Assembly: GCA_028284285.1 (NCBI GenBank) | Contig: JANQSA010000025.1 | Location: 1-64,000, forward strand | Source of the DNA: Croceivirga sp. | Lineage (GTDB): Bacteria > Bacteroidota > Bacteroidia > Flavobacteriales > Flavobacteriaceae | DNA: 64,000 nt | Reading direction: 5' to 3' | Shown: positions 32,212-41,788 of the stretch, piece by piece | Layout: each line of letters begins with the position of its first letter | How positions within the stretch are numbered: the stretch's first letter is position 1 | Notes under the pieces: generated by a model | The model's input: the letters and a program-made list of their open reading frames with translations, nothing else | Databases searched by the model: none | What the model was told of the DNA's origin: nothing | Program-made: the position numbers and the translations under genes

Positions 32212-33285
32212 ATGACGCTGGAGTTGGTAAACACTATTCATATCATAATTATATGGCAGAGCGTATTGTTCTCAATAGTACTGCTTACCCCCAGGTTTAG
32301 CAGAAGAAAAAGCAATACGTTCCTGGTAGCAACGCTTTTAACACTTGGGGTACACTTTTTATATAATATTTTATACACTAACAATTACTTTCTTGAGGTG
32401 TTGCCGCCATACAGTTGTGCCTACGGCTATTTATACGGCCCTTTACTTTTTTTCTATATAAGATTTCATTTGAAAAGAGATGCTGTTTTTAAACCGTTGT
32501 ATTGGCTGCACTTTCTTCCTTTTTTACTGATCATTTTTTCAACCTTAATGGGGTATGCCATATGTTCCATTTTAGGAATTTTGCTTCTTCCCACTATGCT
32601 GGCATATTGTATTGCGGCATTGTTTGAAATCTTTGTGTATAAAAAAGCACTTAAAAACGTGTCTTCGCAATTAACACATTCCGAAATAAAATGGTTACTG
32701 CTAATGCTTGGGATTACGATGTCCATTGTTATTCTTAACATTATTCAGCAACAGGTGCCTGTGGTGCGTTTTGGAGAGTTCCCTGTTTCTATGGAAGTGG
32801 TGGTGCAAATTGTTGTTTTGCTACTGGTCAATCTCATCGTTTTTCAAGGTATAAAAAGACCTCAGTCCTTTCAGCAAATTTCCGATTCGGACATCAAAGC
32901 GTTACACGAGTATGGCAAAAACAAAGTGGGGCTGAACAACGAAAAGTTACAGAAAGTGGCCAATACGTTGCAAATCTATATGAAGAGTGAAACCCCTTAC
33001 TTAAATCCGAGCTTAAACATAACTATGTTAGCAGAGGCAATACATGAACACGAAAAAACAGTTTCACAAACCATTAATACGATCTTCAAAAAAAACTTTG
33101 CTGACTTTGTAAATACCTATAGAATTGAAGATGCAAAACGGAAATTGGCAAAAAAACAAAAACCTTCTTTAACCATTAAGGAAGTGATGTATAGTGTAGG
33201 CTTTAATTCCCGATCGGTTTTCAATACGGTTTTTAAAAGTAAAACAGGCCTCACCCCCTCGCAATACAGTAAAAAACACCACTAA
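32212..33285 (+). CDS. AraC-family regulator with N-terminal membrane domain
   Basis: A 357-residue protein. The first 225 residues contain about seven membrane segments; the C-terminal 100 residues carry the double helix-turn-helix of AraC regulators (NITMLAEAIHEHEKTVSQTINTIFKKNFADFVNTYRIEDAKRKL, then IKEVMYSVGFNSRSVFNTVFKSKTGLTPSQY). This 7TM-AraC design is common in Flavobacteriaceae. It is 80 bp upstream of the penicillin acylase gene in the same direction, so it may control the downstream hydrolase series. A paralogue lies at 43685-44794. Confidence 0.88.
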   Translation: MTLELVNTIHIIIIWQSVLFSIVLLTPRFSRRKSNTFLVATLLTLGVHFLYNILYTNNYFLEVLPPYSCAYGYLYGPLLFFYIRFHLKRDAVFKPLYWLHFLPFLLIIFSTLMGYAICSILGILLLPTMLAYCIAALFEIFVYKKALKNVSSQLTHSEIKWLLLMLGITMSIVILNIIQQQVPVVRFGEFPVSMEVVVQIVVLLLVNLIVFQGIKRPQSFQQISDSDIKALHEYGKNKVGLNNEKLQKVANTLQIYMKSETPYLNPSLNITMLAEAIHEHEKTVSQTINTIFKKNFADFVNTYRIEDAKRKLAKKQKPSLTIKEVMYSVGFNSRSVFNTVFKSKTGLTPSQYSKKHH

Positions 33286-33365
33286 AAATGTTCTGATTCC
33301 TGAATTAGAACACCATTGTATTGTACTTCCACTAACATTGTACGGAATCAAAAAACAAAAGCAAA

Positions 33366-35432
33366 GTGAAAGATTTAGGGCGGTTTTTTCCGCTGATGTT
33401 AATGGTTTGTATTAGTAGCTGTAGTATTTCTCAAAAGCCAAATTCATCTGAAATCAAATGGGATACGTGGGGGGTACCCCATATTAAAGGTACAACCCAA
33501 AAAGAAGTGTTTTATGGTTTTGGTTGGGCACAAATGAAAGCTCATGGTAACCTTATTCTAAAAGGTTTTGGAAAAGCCAGGGGGCGTTCAGCTGAATATT
33601 GGGAGGGTGACCAAAATACGGCAAACGACCGATTAATTAGGCAACTGGACATTCCTAAAAGAGCCCTTCAATGGTACAATTTACAGGATGAAGAAACAAA
33701 ACGCAGTCTTTCTGCTTTTGTGGACGGTATGAATGCGTATGCTAACGCCCATCCTGAAAGCATCGATAATGAACTAAAGGTGGTATTACCTATTAAAGTA
33801 ACCGACCCTTTAGCGAAGCTACAAGTTAGTTACCACCTAATGGTAGGTGCCTTTGCACTACAGCCTCAGGCAGCGGGTTGGAAAAATAGCGGTTCCAATG
33901 CCTGGGCCATTGCACCTTCTAAATCTCAAAGCGGCCATTCGCTGTTGCTTATTCAGCCACATCCGCCCTGGTTTGATGATTACCTGTTTTTTGAAGCACA
34001 TTTACAAAGTGATACCTTCAATGCATATGGTATTACCTTATTGGGAAGCCCTTCTATAGCTATGGGATTTAATGAGCATCTGGGTTGGGGCTTAACCTTT
34101 AACCAGGCTGATGCCATGGATTTGGTTGAGCTGCAAATAAAGGACAACCAGTATAGGGTTAATGGTAAATGGAAACCATTACAGCTAGAAACGGATACGT
34201 TAAAAATCCGGCAGAAAGATCAGGTCATTAGTCAACCTGTTCAAATTAAACAATCCGATTTTGGATACATCATTGAGGAAAAGGGCAATAAAGCATTGGC
34301 ATTGCGGCTCTCAGGGTTTGATCGGCCATTTTTTACGAAGCAATTTATCAGGATGGCCACCTCAAAAAACCTGAAGGAATTTGAGAATGCGCTGAAAATG
34401 CAACAATTACCGTTACAAAACATTGTGTATGCAGATAGGCACGGAGACATTTTTTATCTGTATAATGGTATCATCCCCAAGCGCCCATCAGGAAACCTAA
34501 ACGATTGGTCGCAAATAGTACCTTCCACGAAGCCCGGGGCCTTGGTAAAAGACTATGTACTCTATGAAGACCTGCCAAAAATAAAAAATCCGACTTCCGG
34601 TTTTGTAGCCAACTCAAACAATGGCCCCTGGTCAAGTACATATCCATTTATCAAAAAACCAGATGGCTATCCTGATTATATTGCGCCTGAACCTTTTCAG
34701 AATTTCGACCTTAGAAGCAAACGATCCATAAAAATGCTGCTTTCAAACACCACATTGCGTTTTGATGATGTGGTTCGGATGCAATCTTCAACCTACTCGG
34801 AATTGGCCGATCAGACGGTAGATGAGTTGGTTGCATTTGCTAAAAAGTCTGAGGACAGTCATATGCAAAAGGCCGCGAAGGTATTAAGTGATTGGGACAG
34901 AAAACTTGATACCAACAGCAAGGGAGCTGTACTGTTTTATACGTGGTATAATCATAGCAAATCATCCAAGCTTTTTATCGAGGAACTTAATGAAAAAGAC
35001 CCGTTACATACACCAAAACAGCTTACCGAAGAAGCAAAGGGAAAGCTTTTCTCAGCAGTACAGGAGACCAAAGAAAGATATGGAAGCCTGGACGTCCAAT
35101 GGGGAGACGTTTTTAAAATACATTATGCCGATCAATCTTTTGACGGTGGATTGGGGCTTAATGAACTGGGCAGTTTTAACGCAGGGTTTTATCGCCCAAT
35201 GTCGGCAACTGCTTTTACGCTTTTAGGTGGTTCTGCCTATACGGGTGTAGTTGAGTTTGGTAAAACCATAAAAGCAAAAGGGATTTTAGGCTATGGCAAT
35301 GCGTCCCAAAAGGATTCGCCTTTTAGAGGCGATCAAATACAAATGCTTATCGACAGAAAGTTACGGGATATATGGTTTTATGAAGAGGGAATTGATGAAA
35401 ACCTTTTCTTAAAAGAAGTATTGCAATTCTAA
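33366..35432 (+). CDS. Penicillin acylase family protein (N-terminal nucleophile hydrolase), lipoprotein
   Basis: A 688-residue protein starting at GTG, with a lipoprotein signal ending ISSC (Cys19). It has the S45 peptidase/penicillin amidase layout: an alpha-like part with WGVPHIKG, then the autoproteolytic site G-S-N-A-W-A-I-A with nucleophile Ser177, and a long beta-like part with FVANSNNGPW holding the oxyanion Asn-type motif. Known members cleave amides such as beta-lactam side chains and acyl-homoserine lactones. The substrate of this lipid-anchored enzyme is not predictable; quorum-signal acylase or antibiotic acylase are both possible. First structural gene after the AraC regulator. 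Confidence 0.88.
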   Translation: MKDLGRFFPLMLMVCISSCSISQKPNSSEIKWDTWGVPHIKGTTQKEVFYGFGWAQMKAHGNLILKGFGKARGRSAEYWEGDQNTANDRLIRQLDIPKRALQWYNLQDEETKRSLSAFVDGMNAYANAHPESIDNELKVVLPIKVTDPLAKLQVSYHLMVGAFALQPQAAGWKNSGSNAWAIAPSKSQSGHSLLLIQPHPPWFDDYLFFEAHLQSDTFNAYGITLLGSPSIAMGFNEHLGWGLTFNQADAMDLVELQIKDNQYRVNGKWKPLQLETDTLKIRQKDQVISQPVQIKQSDFGYIIEEKGNKALALRLSGFDRPFFTKQFIRMATSKNLKEFENALKMQQLPLQNIVYADRHGDIFYLYNGIIPKRPSGNLNDWSQIVPSTKPGALVKDYVLYEDLPKIKNPTSGFVANSNNGPWSSTYPFIKKPDGYPDYIAPEPFQNFDLRSKRSIKMLLSNTTLRFDDVVRMQSSTYSELADQTVDELVAFAKKSEDSHMQKAAKVLSDWDRKLDTNSKGAVLFYTWYNHSKSSKLFIEELNEKDPLHTPKQLTEEAKGKLFSAVQETKERYGSLDVQWGDVFKIHYADQSFDGGLGLNELGSFNAGFYRPMSATAFTLLGGSAYTGVVEFGKTIKAKGILGYGNASQKDSPFRGDQIQMLIDRKLRDIWFYEEGIDENLFLKEVLQF

Positions 35433-35498
35433 TGGAAGTTAGTGGATAAGGCGGTTTTAGAAGTGCATACAGGAAAGGCGTCTGAAAATTTTAAATAG

Positions 35499-37019
35499 AT
35501 GAAGCACCTTCTTTTAATAACAATATCTGTGCTTTGCATGTCTTGTGCTTCCGAAAAAACTAAAAAAAGTGCAGAGTTTATAGCTATTGATGATCTGTTA
35601 ACCCAACTTAATGCGAATGAACAGTTTAATGGAGGGGTATTAGTTGCCAAAAACAATGACGTTATACTCAAGAAATCGTATGGGTATGCCAATTTTGAAA
35701 CCGCTCAGGGACTAAATGAGCAAACCGTTTTTCACACATCTTCCATATCCAAGACCTTTACTGCAGTGGCTGTTTTGCAGTTAATTGGACAAGGCAAACT
35801 TTCTTTTGAAGATAAACTAACTGATTTCTTCCCTAAGCTGCCGTATCCGGACGTTACTATAAAGCATCTGCTGAATCATACCTCAGGCCTGTATCCGTAC
35901 AATCCACTGTTCAAAAACAAATGGGACCCTACCAAGATCGCTACAAACAGTGATGTTATTGAGATGTATGAAAATGAAAGACCCAAACTTTTTTTTAAGG
36001 CCGGCACAGCGTTTTCCTACTGCAATGTCGGTTATGTGTTCCTGGCATCAATTGTAGAAAAAATAAGTGGCCTGAGCTTTTCAGAATACTTAAGGCAACA
36101 TATTTTCACCCCTTTGGAAATGAATCACACCCAGACCTACACCTTCCTGAATAAGGATAGAATAGAAAACTATGCCAATGAATATATCCTTGACCCTTTT
36201 TCCGGAACAAACCAAAAAGTAATCGACTTACCGTCCCAAAAAGAAGAATATTATTTGAACGGAAAGTTGGGAGATGATAGAGTATCCTCCACACTGGAAG
36301 ATGTCTGGAAATGGAATAGGGCATTGTTCAAAAACAATTTTGTATCCCCTAAGCTTCAGCAACTGGCCGTTACTTCCTCTATTGTAGAAATCCCGAAAGA
36401 TAAACGACACTCAAAATTTGATGTTGGCTATGGATTTCAATTGGATAGTTTGGATGCTTATGGAAAGGTGATATACCATAATGGCGGATCCCCTGGTCTT
36501 AAGGCAAGGTTTCATTATTACCCGGATATTGAATTGACCCTTATCCTGTACTCCAATGCCCATAGTAAGTATACTGAAAAGATAAAGAATGCGATTCTTG
36601 CTATCATGACCGCCCAAAGCTATAAATTACCCAAAAAATCAATTGCAGACGAGGTCATAAAGGGTAGCAATCAAAACAATTCGATGATTTCAGAAACCAT
36701 AAGGCAGTATCGAAAAGATACTGTCAATTATTATTTAAGTGAATCTGAACTCAATAGGATAGCCGGTGTTTTTTGGGATGGGGAAGAGACTGACAAGGGG
36801 CTGGAAATATTGAAATTGAACGTTAAGTATTTCCCCAATTCTGTCAATGCTATCTACACCTTGGGCGAGGGCTATATGGAAATGGGTGATACGGAGAAAG
36901 CTCTTATCCATTTTAACCAGGCGAAAGAGCTACTGCTCAAAAAGCCGGAAAAGGAGAGAAATGAGCGATTTCTTGAACATGTAAAGCAGATGATTGAGAA
37001 CAACAGGGTGAAAAAATAA
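35499..37019 (+). CDS. Class C beta-lactamase-like serine hydrolase with TPR tail, lipoprotein (paralogue 1)
   Basis: A 506-residue protein with lipobox CMSC (Cys16). The beta-lactamase/transpeptidase-like domain shows Ser82-Ile-Ser-Lys85 (SxxK), YCN near residue 174 as the YxN motif, and HNGGSPG near residue 330 in place of KTG. Residues after about 420 form TPR-like helices (LEILKLNVKYFPNSVNAIYTLGEGYMEMGDTEKALIHF). Members of Pfam Beta-lactamase (PF00144) act as D-aminopeptidases, esterases or penicillin-binding enzymes. One of three related genes in this block. Confidence 0.88.
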   Translation: MKHLLLITISVLCMSCASEKTKKSAEFIAIDDLLTQLNANEQFNGGVLVAKNNDVILKKSYGYANFETAQGLNEQTVFHTSSISKTFTAVAVLQLIGQGKLSFEDKLTDFFPKLPYPDVTIKHLLNHTSGLYPYNPLFKNKWDPTKIATNSDVIEMYENERPKLFFKAGTAFSYCNVGYVFLASIVEKISGLSFSEYLRQHIFTPLEMNHTQTYTFLNKDRIENYANEYILDPFSGTNQKVIDLPSQKEEYYLNGKLGDDRVSSTLEDVWKWNRALFKNNFVSPKLQQLAVTSSIVEIPKDKRHSKFDVGYGFQLDSLDAYGKVIYHNGGSPGLKARFHYYPDIELTLILYSNAHSKYTEKIKNAILAIMTAQSYKLPKKSIADEVIKGSNQNNSMISETIRQYRKDTVNYYLSESELNRIAGVFWDGEETDKGLEILKLNVKYFPNSVNAIYTLGEGYMEMGDTEKALIHFNQAKELLLKKPEKERNERFLEHVKQMIENNRVKK

Positions 37020-37025
37020 CGGAAT

Positions 37026-37268
37026 ATGCTGAGCCGATTTATTATTATCTTCTTATGGCTTATTACTGCTTTCGGCAATGACTTAACCCGTTGGCCATAT
37101 CCTTTTGACAAGAGCAAGCTCTTGATACATGAACTGGAAATCAAACAAATCCCCAGGTATATTCTTTTAGATGCCAAAGGCAAGGTGATACATGAAAACC
37201 TCCCCAAACCTTCAAGTGGCCAGTTGGAGGTGCTAATCGATAAATTACTACAACATGAAAAGGATTAA
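37026..37268 (+). pseudogene. Truncated thioredoxin-like fragment
   Basis: 80 codons from an ATG 6 bp after the preceding stop. The C-terminal half, LEIKQIPRYILLDAKGKVIHENLPKPSSGQLEVLIDKLL, matches the last part of TlpA/ResA-like thioredoxin domains: the cis-proline strand with IPRYILLD and the final helix. The CxxC active-site half is missing, and the first 25 residues are a hydrophobic leader that does not fit. It is therefore most likely a remnant created by deletion, although a short exported peptide may still be made. It overlaps the next gene by 14 bp. Confidence 0.55.
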
Positions 37269-38733
37269 GCTATTTTTAAAAGCTTTCATATTCATATCGC
37301 TTTTTTTTACATCTTCCTGTTCTTCGCAACAGCCAGATTTAGCCGTATCCGGAAAAAGCATCGAACGGATTCAGCAAATAGCTGATTCTTACGGAGAAAA
37401 CCTTGGTTTTAGTGGTAGTATTTTGATTGCTCAGGGAGAACGGATTTTGTTCAACAAAAGTTACGGAAATGCAGATGTTGAAAAAGGAATTGTGAATACC
37501 AGTACAACAAAATTCAGGCTGGCGTCCATCTCAAAACAGCTTACTGCTGCCGCCCTATTAGTATTGGAGCAAAAAGGAAAGCTAAGTTTAGACAGGCCTG
37601 TAATTGAATATACTTCAAGGCTTAACCCTGATTTAGCTAAAAAAATCACACTACATCAAATTTTATCACACTCAAGTGGATTGGGACGTGATATAGAATC
37701 GCTTACCGAAAAGAACCTGGGTCAGTCTTTTATATCTCTGGATGAGGTTATGGCCCTTATTAACCGATCAGAGTTGTTTTTCAAACCGGGCACCCAGTGG
37801 TCTTATTCCAACTTGGGTTATGCCGTGGCTGCTGCTATCATTGAGGATGTCACTGGTTTGTCTTTTGGTAAAGCCATGGACGAATTGCTCTTTAGACCTT
37901 TAAAAATGCTCAATACTGGTCACGAAACCAGTAAAAGGAAAACAACGCATATGGCCAAGGGTTATGTTGCCCTGCCCGATGAAGTTATTAATGCCGGCTA
38001 TGAAGATAAATCATATGTTATTGGTGCAGGCTCAATTTATTCTACTGCCGAAGACCTTTTCCTGTGGGCAAGGGCGGTTATGGATGGTGATTTTTTCAAT
38101 AAGAAAAATCGGGAAAGACTACTTAAAAGACAAGCAGGGCGATATAGTTATGGCTGGTTTGTAGCTACTTACGTGTGGCCTCCGGTCAATAAAAAAACAC
38201 AAGCTACTAACATTCATCACGATGGTGGAAGCCCGGGTTTTTCAACCAAGATCTCAATTCTTTCAAAGCATGATATTGTGGTTATTATACTCAGCAATAG
38301 GCTGCCTGCCCATATAGGCGAATTAACCAACAAGTTGACCAATATTGCGTTGGGATTTGATGATGAGGCCCTGGCCAGGCCGGATGGTACCAAAGAATTC
38401 TTTAGCGTACTGTTGAGCCAGCCAGCCGATTCCGTTATTGCCCTGGAAACAAAATGGAAAACGGAGGGTAAGCAATTGTACATCCCCAACAGACAGGACA
38501 TATTTTTAATTGGAAGAGGATATATCGATTCAAAAAATCATGAAAATGCCATTAAGGTGATGGATTATCTTATTGAAATGTATCCAAAATGGGACTATCC
38601 TTATCTTTTTAAAGGCTTTGTCATGGAATCAACAGGGCAAAGATCAGAGGCCATGGAACTGTATCAAAAAGTCCTGGAAATCAACCCTTCACAATCCAAT
38701 GCTCTGGGTAGGTTAAAACTATTAGAAAAATAA
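37255..38733 (+). CDS. Class C beta-lactamase-like serine hydrolase with TPR tail, lipoprotein (paralogue 2)
   Basis: A 492-residue protein with lipobox SSC (Cys22). Catalytic motifs: Ser91-Ile-Ser-Lys94 (SxxK), YSN in QWSYSNLGY near residue 186, and HHDGGSPGFS near residue 323 as the third box. The tail from about 430 is TPR-like (NAIKVMDYLIEMYPKWDYPYLFKGFVMESTGQRSEAMELY). Same architecture as the gene at 35499, so probably a duplication. It is preceded by a thioredoxin remnant that overlaps its start. The physiological substrate is unknown. Confidence 0.88.
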   Translation: MKRIKLFLKAFIFISLFFTSSCSSQQPDLAVSGKSIERIQQIADSYGENLGFSGSILIAQGERILFNKSYGNADVEKGIVNTSTTKFRLASISKQLTAAALLVLEQKGKLSLDRPVIEYTSRLNPDLAKKITLHQILSHSSGLGRDIESLTEKNLGQSFISLDEVMALINRSELFFKPGTQWSYSNLGYAVAAAIIEDVTGLSFGKAMDELLFRPLKMLNTGHETSKRKTTHMAKGYVALPDEVINAGYEDKSYVIGAGSIYSTAEDLFLWARAVMDGDFFNKKNRERLLKRQAGRYSYGWFVATYVWPPVNKKTQATNIHHDGGSPGFSTKISILSKHDIVVIILSNRLPAHIGELTNKLTNIALGFDDEALARPDGTKEFFSVLLSQPADSVIALETKWKTEGKQLYIPNRQDIFLIGRGYIDSKNHENAIKVMDYLIEMYPKWDYPYLFKGFVMESTGQRSEAMELYQKVLEINPSQSNALGRLKLLEK

Positions 38734-38798
38734 TCATACCGCTTGGCTTGAGAGTAAAAACCAGCATTTAAAAACTTTAACCATAAAGAATCTGACTG

Positions 38799-39890
38799 AT
38801 GAAGGAAAAATCGATAATTCTATTCGTTTTTACGCTAATATGGAGCTATGCGCTTATTGGCCAGGAAACATCAAAAAAATACTATTGCACACCTTGCAAT
38901 TCTCCATGTGATGTGAAAGCATATGACAAACCTGGCGTATGTGATGTTTGTAATATGCCAATTATTTCCTTAACTGAGCAAGAATTAAAAGAAAGTATTG
39001 CAAATGCCGGTATTCCTCAACCACTGGAGCTGGTGTACGGAGAAATCGAAGAATTAGGCTCAAGTCCATACAGGGCCAGTAGGTTATGGATTGAAGAGTA
39101 TAGTCGTAAACATATACAAATTAAAAGTGGGGAAATAATGCTAAGTGGGGCGATTTACTATCCAAGAATTGCACCCGGTCAAAAAGTTCCTGCATTCATT
39201 TTGGCTCACGGTTCCGGGCCTACCACGCAATACAATTTGGGCTACTATATCTACCTGGGCTTAAAAATGGGTGCAGTGGTCCTGGCCTGTGACAAAAGGG
39301 GTGTAGGCAATTCTGAAGGAGAATATGATGCCTCTGTCAAAAACTCAAGACATATCTTTTCGGATTTAGCATCAGATTTAGTAGCGCAGCTTCAGTGGTT
39401 AAAAGAACAACCAGAAGTAGATACCGGCAAAATTGGCATGATGGGTCCCAGCCAGGCAGGTTGGATAATGCCTATAGCAGCAAAAATGGATCGTTCGTTT
39501 GGTTTTATTGTTTCACTTTCAGGCCCAGCCGTTTCAGTGGGTGCAGAAAATTATTTTAGTGCTTTAACTAATGAAAACAATATGCCAAAAGGGATGTCTA
39601 TTGAGCAAGCCGACAAGAAGTTAAAAGATTTTAGTGGCGATCCCATTTACGACCCCATTCCTGTAATCAGGGATTTGAACACCAGAATATTATGGCAATT
39701 TGGCACCCACGATAGATCGGTACCGGTGGATGAATCTATCCGTAGATTAAAAGAACTCAATAAACCTAATTTTGACATTAAAATAGTAAAAGATGTCGGT
39801 CACGGGTCTGCTAATGTTCACACTGGGAAATACGAAGATTTTGTCAGTATTATAAAACCATGGCTCAAAAAGATTGGGGTATTTGAATAG
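38799..39890 (+). CDS. Alpha/beta hydrolase with an N-terminal Cys-rich metal-binding domain
   Basis: A 363-residue exported protein (signal 1-22). Directly after the signal there is a compact Cys domain YYCTPCNSPCDVKAYDKPGVCDVCNM (Cys30, 33, 37, 48, 51), resembling heavy-metal-binding domains of the YHS-like type. Then follows an alpha/beta hydrolase: LAHGSGPTT oxyanion loop, nucleophile elbow GPSQAG (Ser218), Asp in GTHDRSVP and His in GHGSAN. It has features of dienelactone-hydrolase-like or acyl-peptidase-like esterases. The fusion is unusual; metal-dependent anchoring or sensing is possible. Member of the hydrolase block, 66 bp after the previous gene. Confidence 0.82.
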   Translation: MKEKSIILFVFTLIWSYALIGQETSKKYYCTPCNSPCDVKAYDKPGVCDVCNMPIISLTEQELKESIANAGIPQPLELVYGEIEELGSSPYRASRLWIEEYSRKHIQIKSGEIMLSGAIYYPRIAPGQKVPAFILAHGSGPTTQYNLGYYIYLGLKMGAVVLACDKRGVGNSEGEYDASVKNSRHIFSDLASDLVAQLQWLKEQPEVDTGKIGMMGPSQAGWIMPIAAKMDRSFGFIVSLSGPAVSVGAENYFSALTNENNMPKGMSIEQADKKLKDFSGDPIYDPIPVIRDLNTRILWQFGTHDRSVPVDESIRRLKELNKPNFDIKIVKDVGHGSANVHTGKYEDFVSIIKPWLKKIGVFE

Positions 39891-40137
39891 AATCCTATCA
39901 GTATCGATCAGCGAGACTAAGGTCAACTAAAGTACTAGGATATAAATCATGAAATTGCTGTATTGATCCAGGCGGGAAAATCATGAATATAGGCTCAGAA
40001 AAGGGATAGTGGGTTAACCTCATAAAAACAGTCGGGTATCGAATACTGGTCCTTTTTCTGAGGCTATGGAATTTCTTCATTCGGTCAAATGGCAGGGTGA
40101 GTGGAAGAGGAGTACTTTTTTTTAAAAGATCTAAAAA

Positions 40138-41598
40138 ATGAAACATGTTATTTTAAAACTTCAAGACCTATTCTTTTTGGCAATAGTTCTTTCTGTATTT
40201 CAAGGCATTGGTCAAAAAGAGCAACTCGACCGGGCCACAGTAACAGCGGCCAATAACTATTTGGATACCCTGCGGGTACACAAAAACACTCCTGGTATCT
40301 CTGCTGCAGTAGCAGTTAATGGAAAAACCGTTTGGGAATACGGCTCGGGCTTTTCTGACCTCAATGCGAAAAAGAAAGCATTACCCAATACCATATATAG
40401 AATTGCATCGGTTTCCAAGTTAATCACTACCGCAGCAATTGCTAAAATGGCCGAAAACAATACGGTAAACTTTTCTGATGATGTTAATGACTTTTTCCAA
40501 GTTTCGAATCAAAAAGTAACCATAAAACAGGTGCTTTCACATACTTCGGGTATACGGCATTATAAATACAATGAAAAGACAGAAAACTATCCATACTATG
40601 ACAATGTGGTTGATGCTCTGGACATATTTATCAATGATGAACTTGAGTTTAGTCCGGGAGAAAAGCACCAATACTCAAGTTATGGCATTGATTTAATCGG
40701 TGCCATTGTTGAAAAGGCCTCGGGACAAGCTTTCGAGAAATATGTGCAGGATACCATTTTGGATCCTTTAGAGATGCGGCATACGTTTTTAAGAAAACCT
40801 GAGAACAATCATCCGCAGTTGTCTAAGTTCTATCAGGATAACGAAAATGTAATCCCGGAAATAGATTTGAGTTACAACATTCCGGGTGGTGGCATGTATG
40901 CTACGGTACAGGATTTAGTAAACTTCGGGAGCGCTTTTTTATCAGATGATTTTATAAGTGAGGAACTCAAAGAACAGCTGTTTACCAATACTACGCTTAC
41001 CGATGGTACGGAAACAGCCTATGGCTTAGGCTGGATGATACAAAAGCTCAAAGACGGCTCAGAAATGTACTACCACGATGGCCATATGGATGGAACCCAT
41101 TCAATACTTGCCATTTACCCTAAATACCATCTAAGCATCGCAATTGTTTCCAATAGGGGCAGCAATTGGGGAATTCGTGAAGCACTGGAATTATCTTGTA
41201 AAGTCCTTAAACCGGATACATGCCCTGAAGTGGTTGCGGCGCCCCAAACCGATCCCAAACTTATCAGGCAAACGTTTCAGAACCTAAGCGCAGGCTTTCA
41301 AGGTTTTATAGATGCCATCATTAACGGAAAAAGAAAAGAACTGGAAGAAATTGTAGATGACAAGTTTAAAAGTCAAACCTGGCCGGATAAAAAGACATTC
41401 ATTGATTTTTTGATGACGGTAGGTAACAAACACGAACTATTTGATGTAGATTTTAGTGTAAGGGGAATGACCGAGGGGGATAAATCATTTGTCAAGACCC
41501 TAAGATTCCAGGAGCACTATACAGATAAAAGTTGGTATCTCATTTATACATTACAACAAGAGAAATGGGCATTGACATCAATAGACGTTTTTGATTGA
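40138..41598 (+). CDS. Class C beta-lactamase-like serine hydrolase (paralogue 3)
   Basis: A 486-residue exported protein (signal about 1-25). Motifs: Ser91-Val-Ser-Lys94 (SxxK); the YxN position reads YSSYG, so the Asn is replaced by Ser; the third box is YYHDGHMDGTHS. The tail from about 375 has an NTF2/DUF3471-like or SnoaL-like character (QGFIDAIINGKRKELEEIVDDKF...WYLIYTLQQEKWALTSIDVF) instead of the TPR units of paralogues 1 and 2. Probable exported esterase or D-aminopeptidase of unknown substrate. Confidence 0.85.
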   Translation: MKHVILKLQDLFFLAIVLSVFQGIGQKEQLDRATVTAANNYLDTLRVHKNTPGISAAVAVNGKTVWEYGSGFSDLNAKKKALPNTIYRIASVSKLITTAAIAKMAENNTVNFSDDVNDFFQVSNQKVTIKQVLSHTSGIRHYKYNEKTENYPYYDNVVDALDIFINDELEFSPGEKHQYSSYGIDLIGAIVEKASGQAFEKYVQDTILDPLEMRHTFLRKPENNHPQLSKFYQDNENVIPEIDLSYNIPGGGMYATVQDLVNFGSAFLSDDFISEELKEQLFTNTTLTDGTETAYGLGWMIQKLKDGSEMYYHDGHMDGTHSILAIYPKYHLSIAIVSNRGSNWGIREALELSCKVLKPDTCPEVVAAPQTDPKLIRQTFQNLSAGFQGFIDAIINGKRKELEEIVDDKFKSQTWPDKKTFIDFLMTVGNKHELFDVDFSVRGMTEGDKSFVKTLRFQEHYTDKSWYLIYTLQQEKWALTSIDVFD

Positions 41599-41788
41599 AA
41601 ATCAGTATTTACTTGTCCATAAGCAGGTCTTAAGGAGTAAAAAAGATTAGGATCATTATGCAGGTCTTGTGTTTGACTTCATCTCAAGGGCAAAGTCCTC
41701 ATTGGTTATAAGCTGGCCCAATCCGAAAAAAGTCGCAAATAAATATAAGCCAAAAGCGGGGTCTTGCTGATTCCCATCGATATAACGT

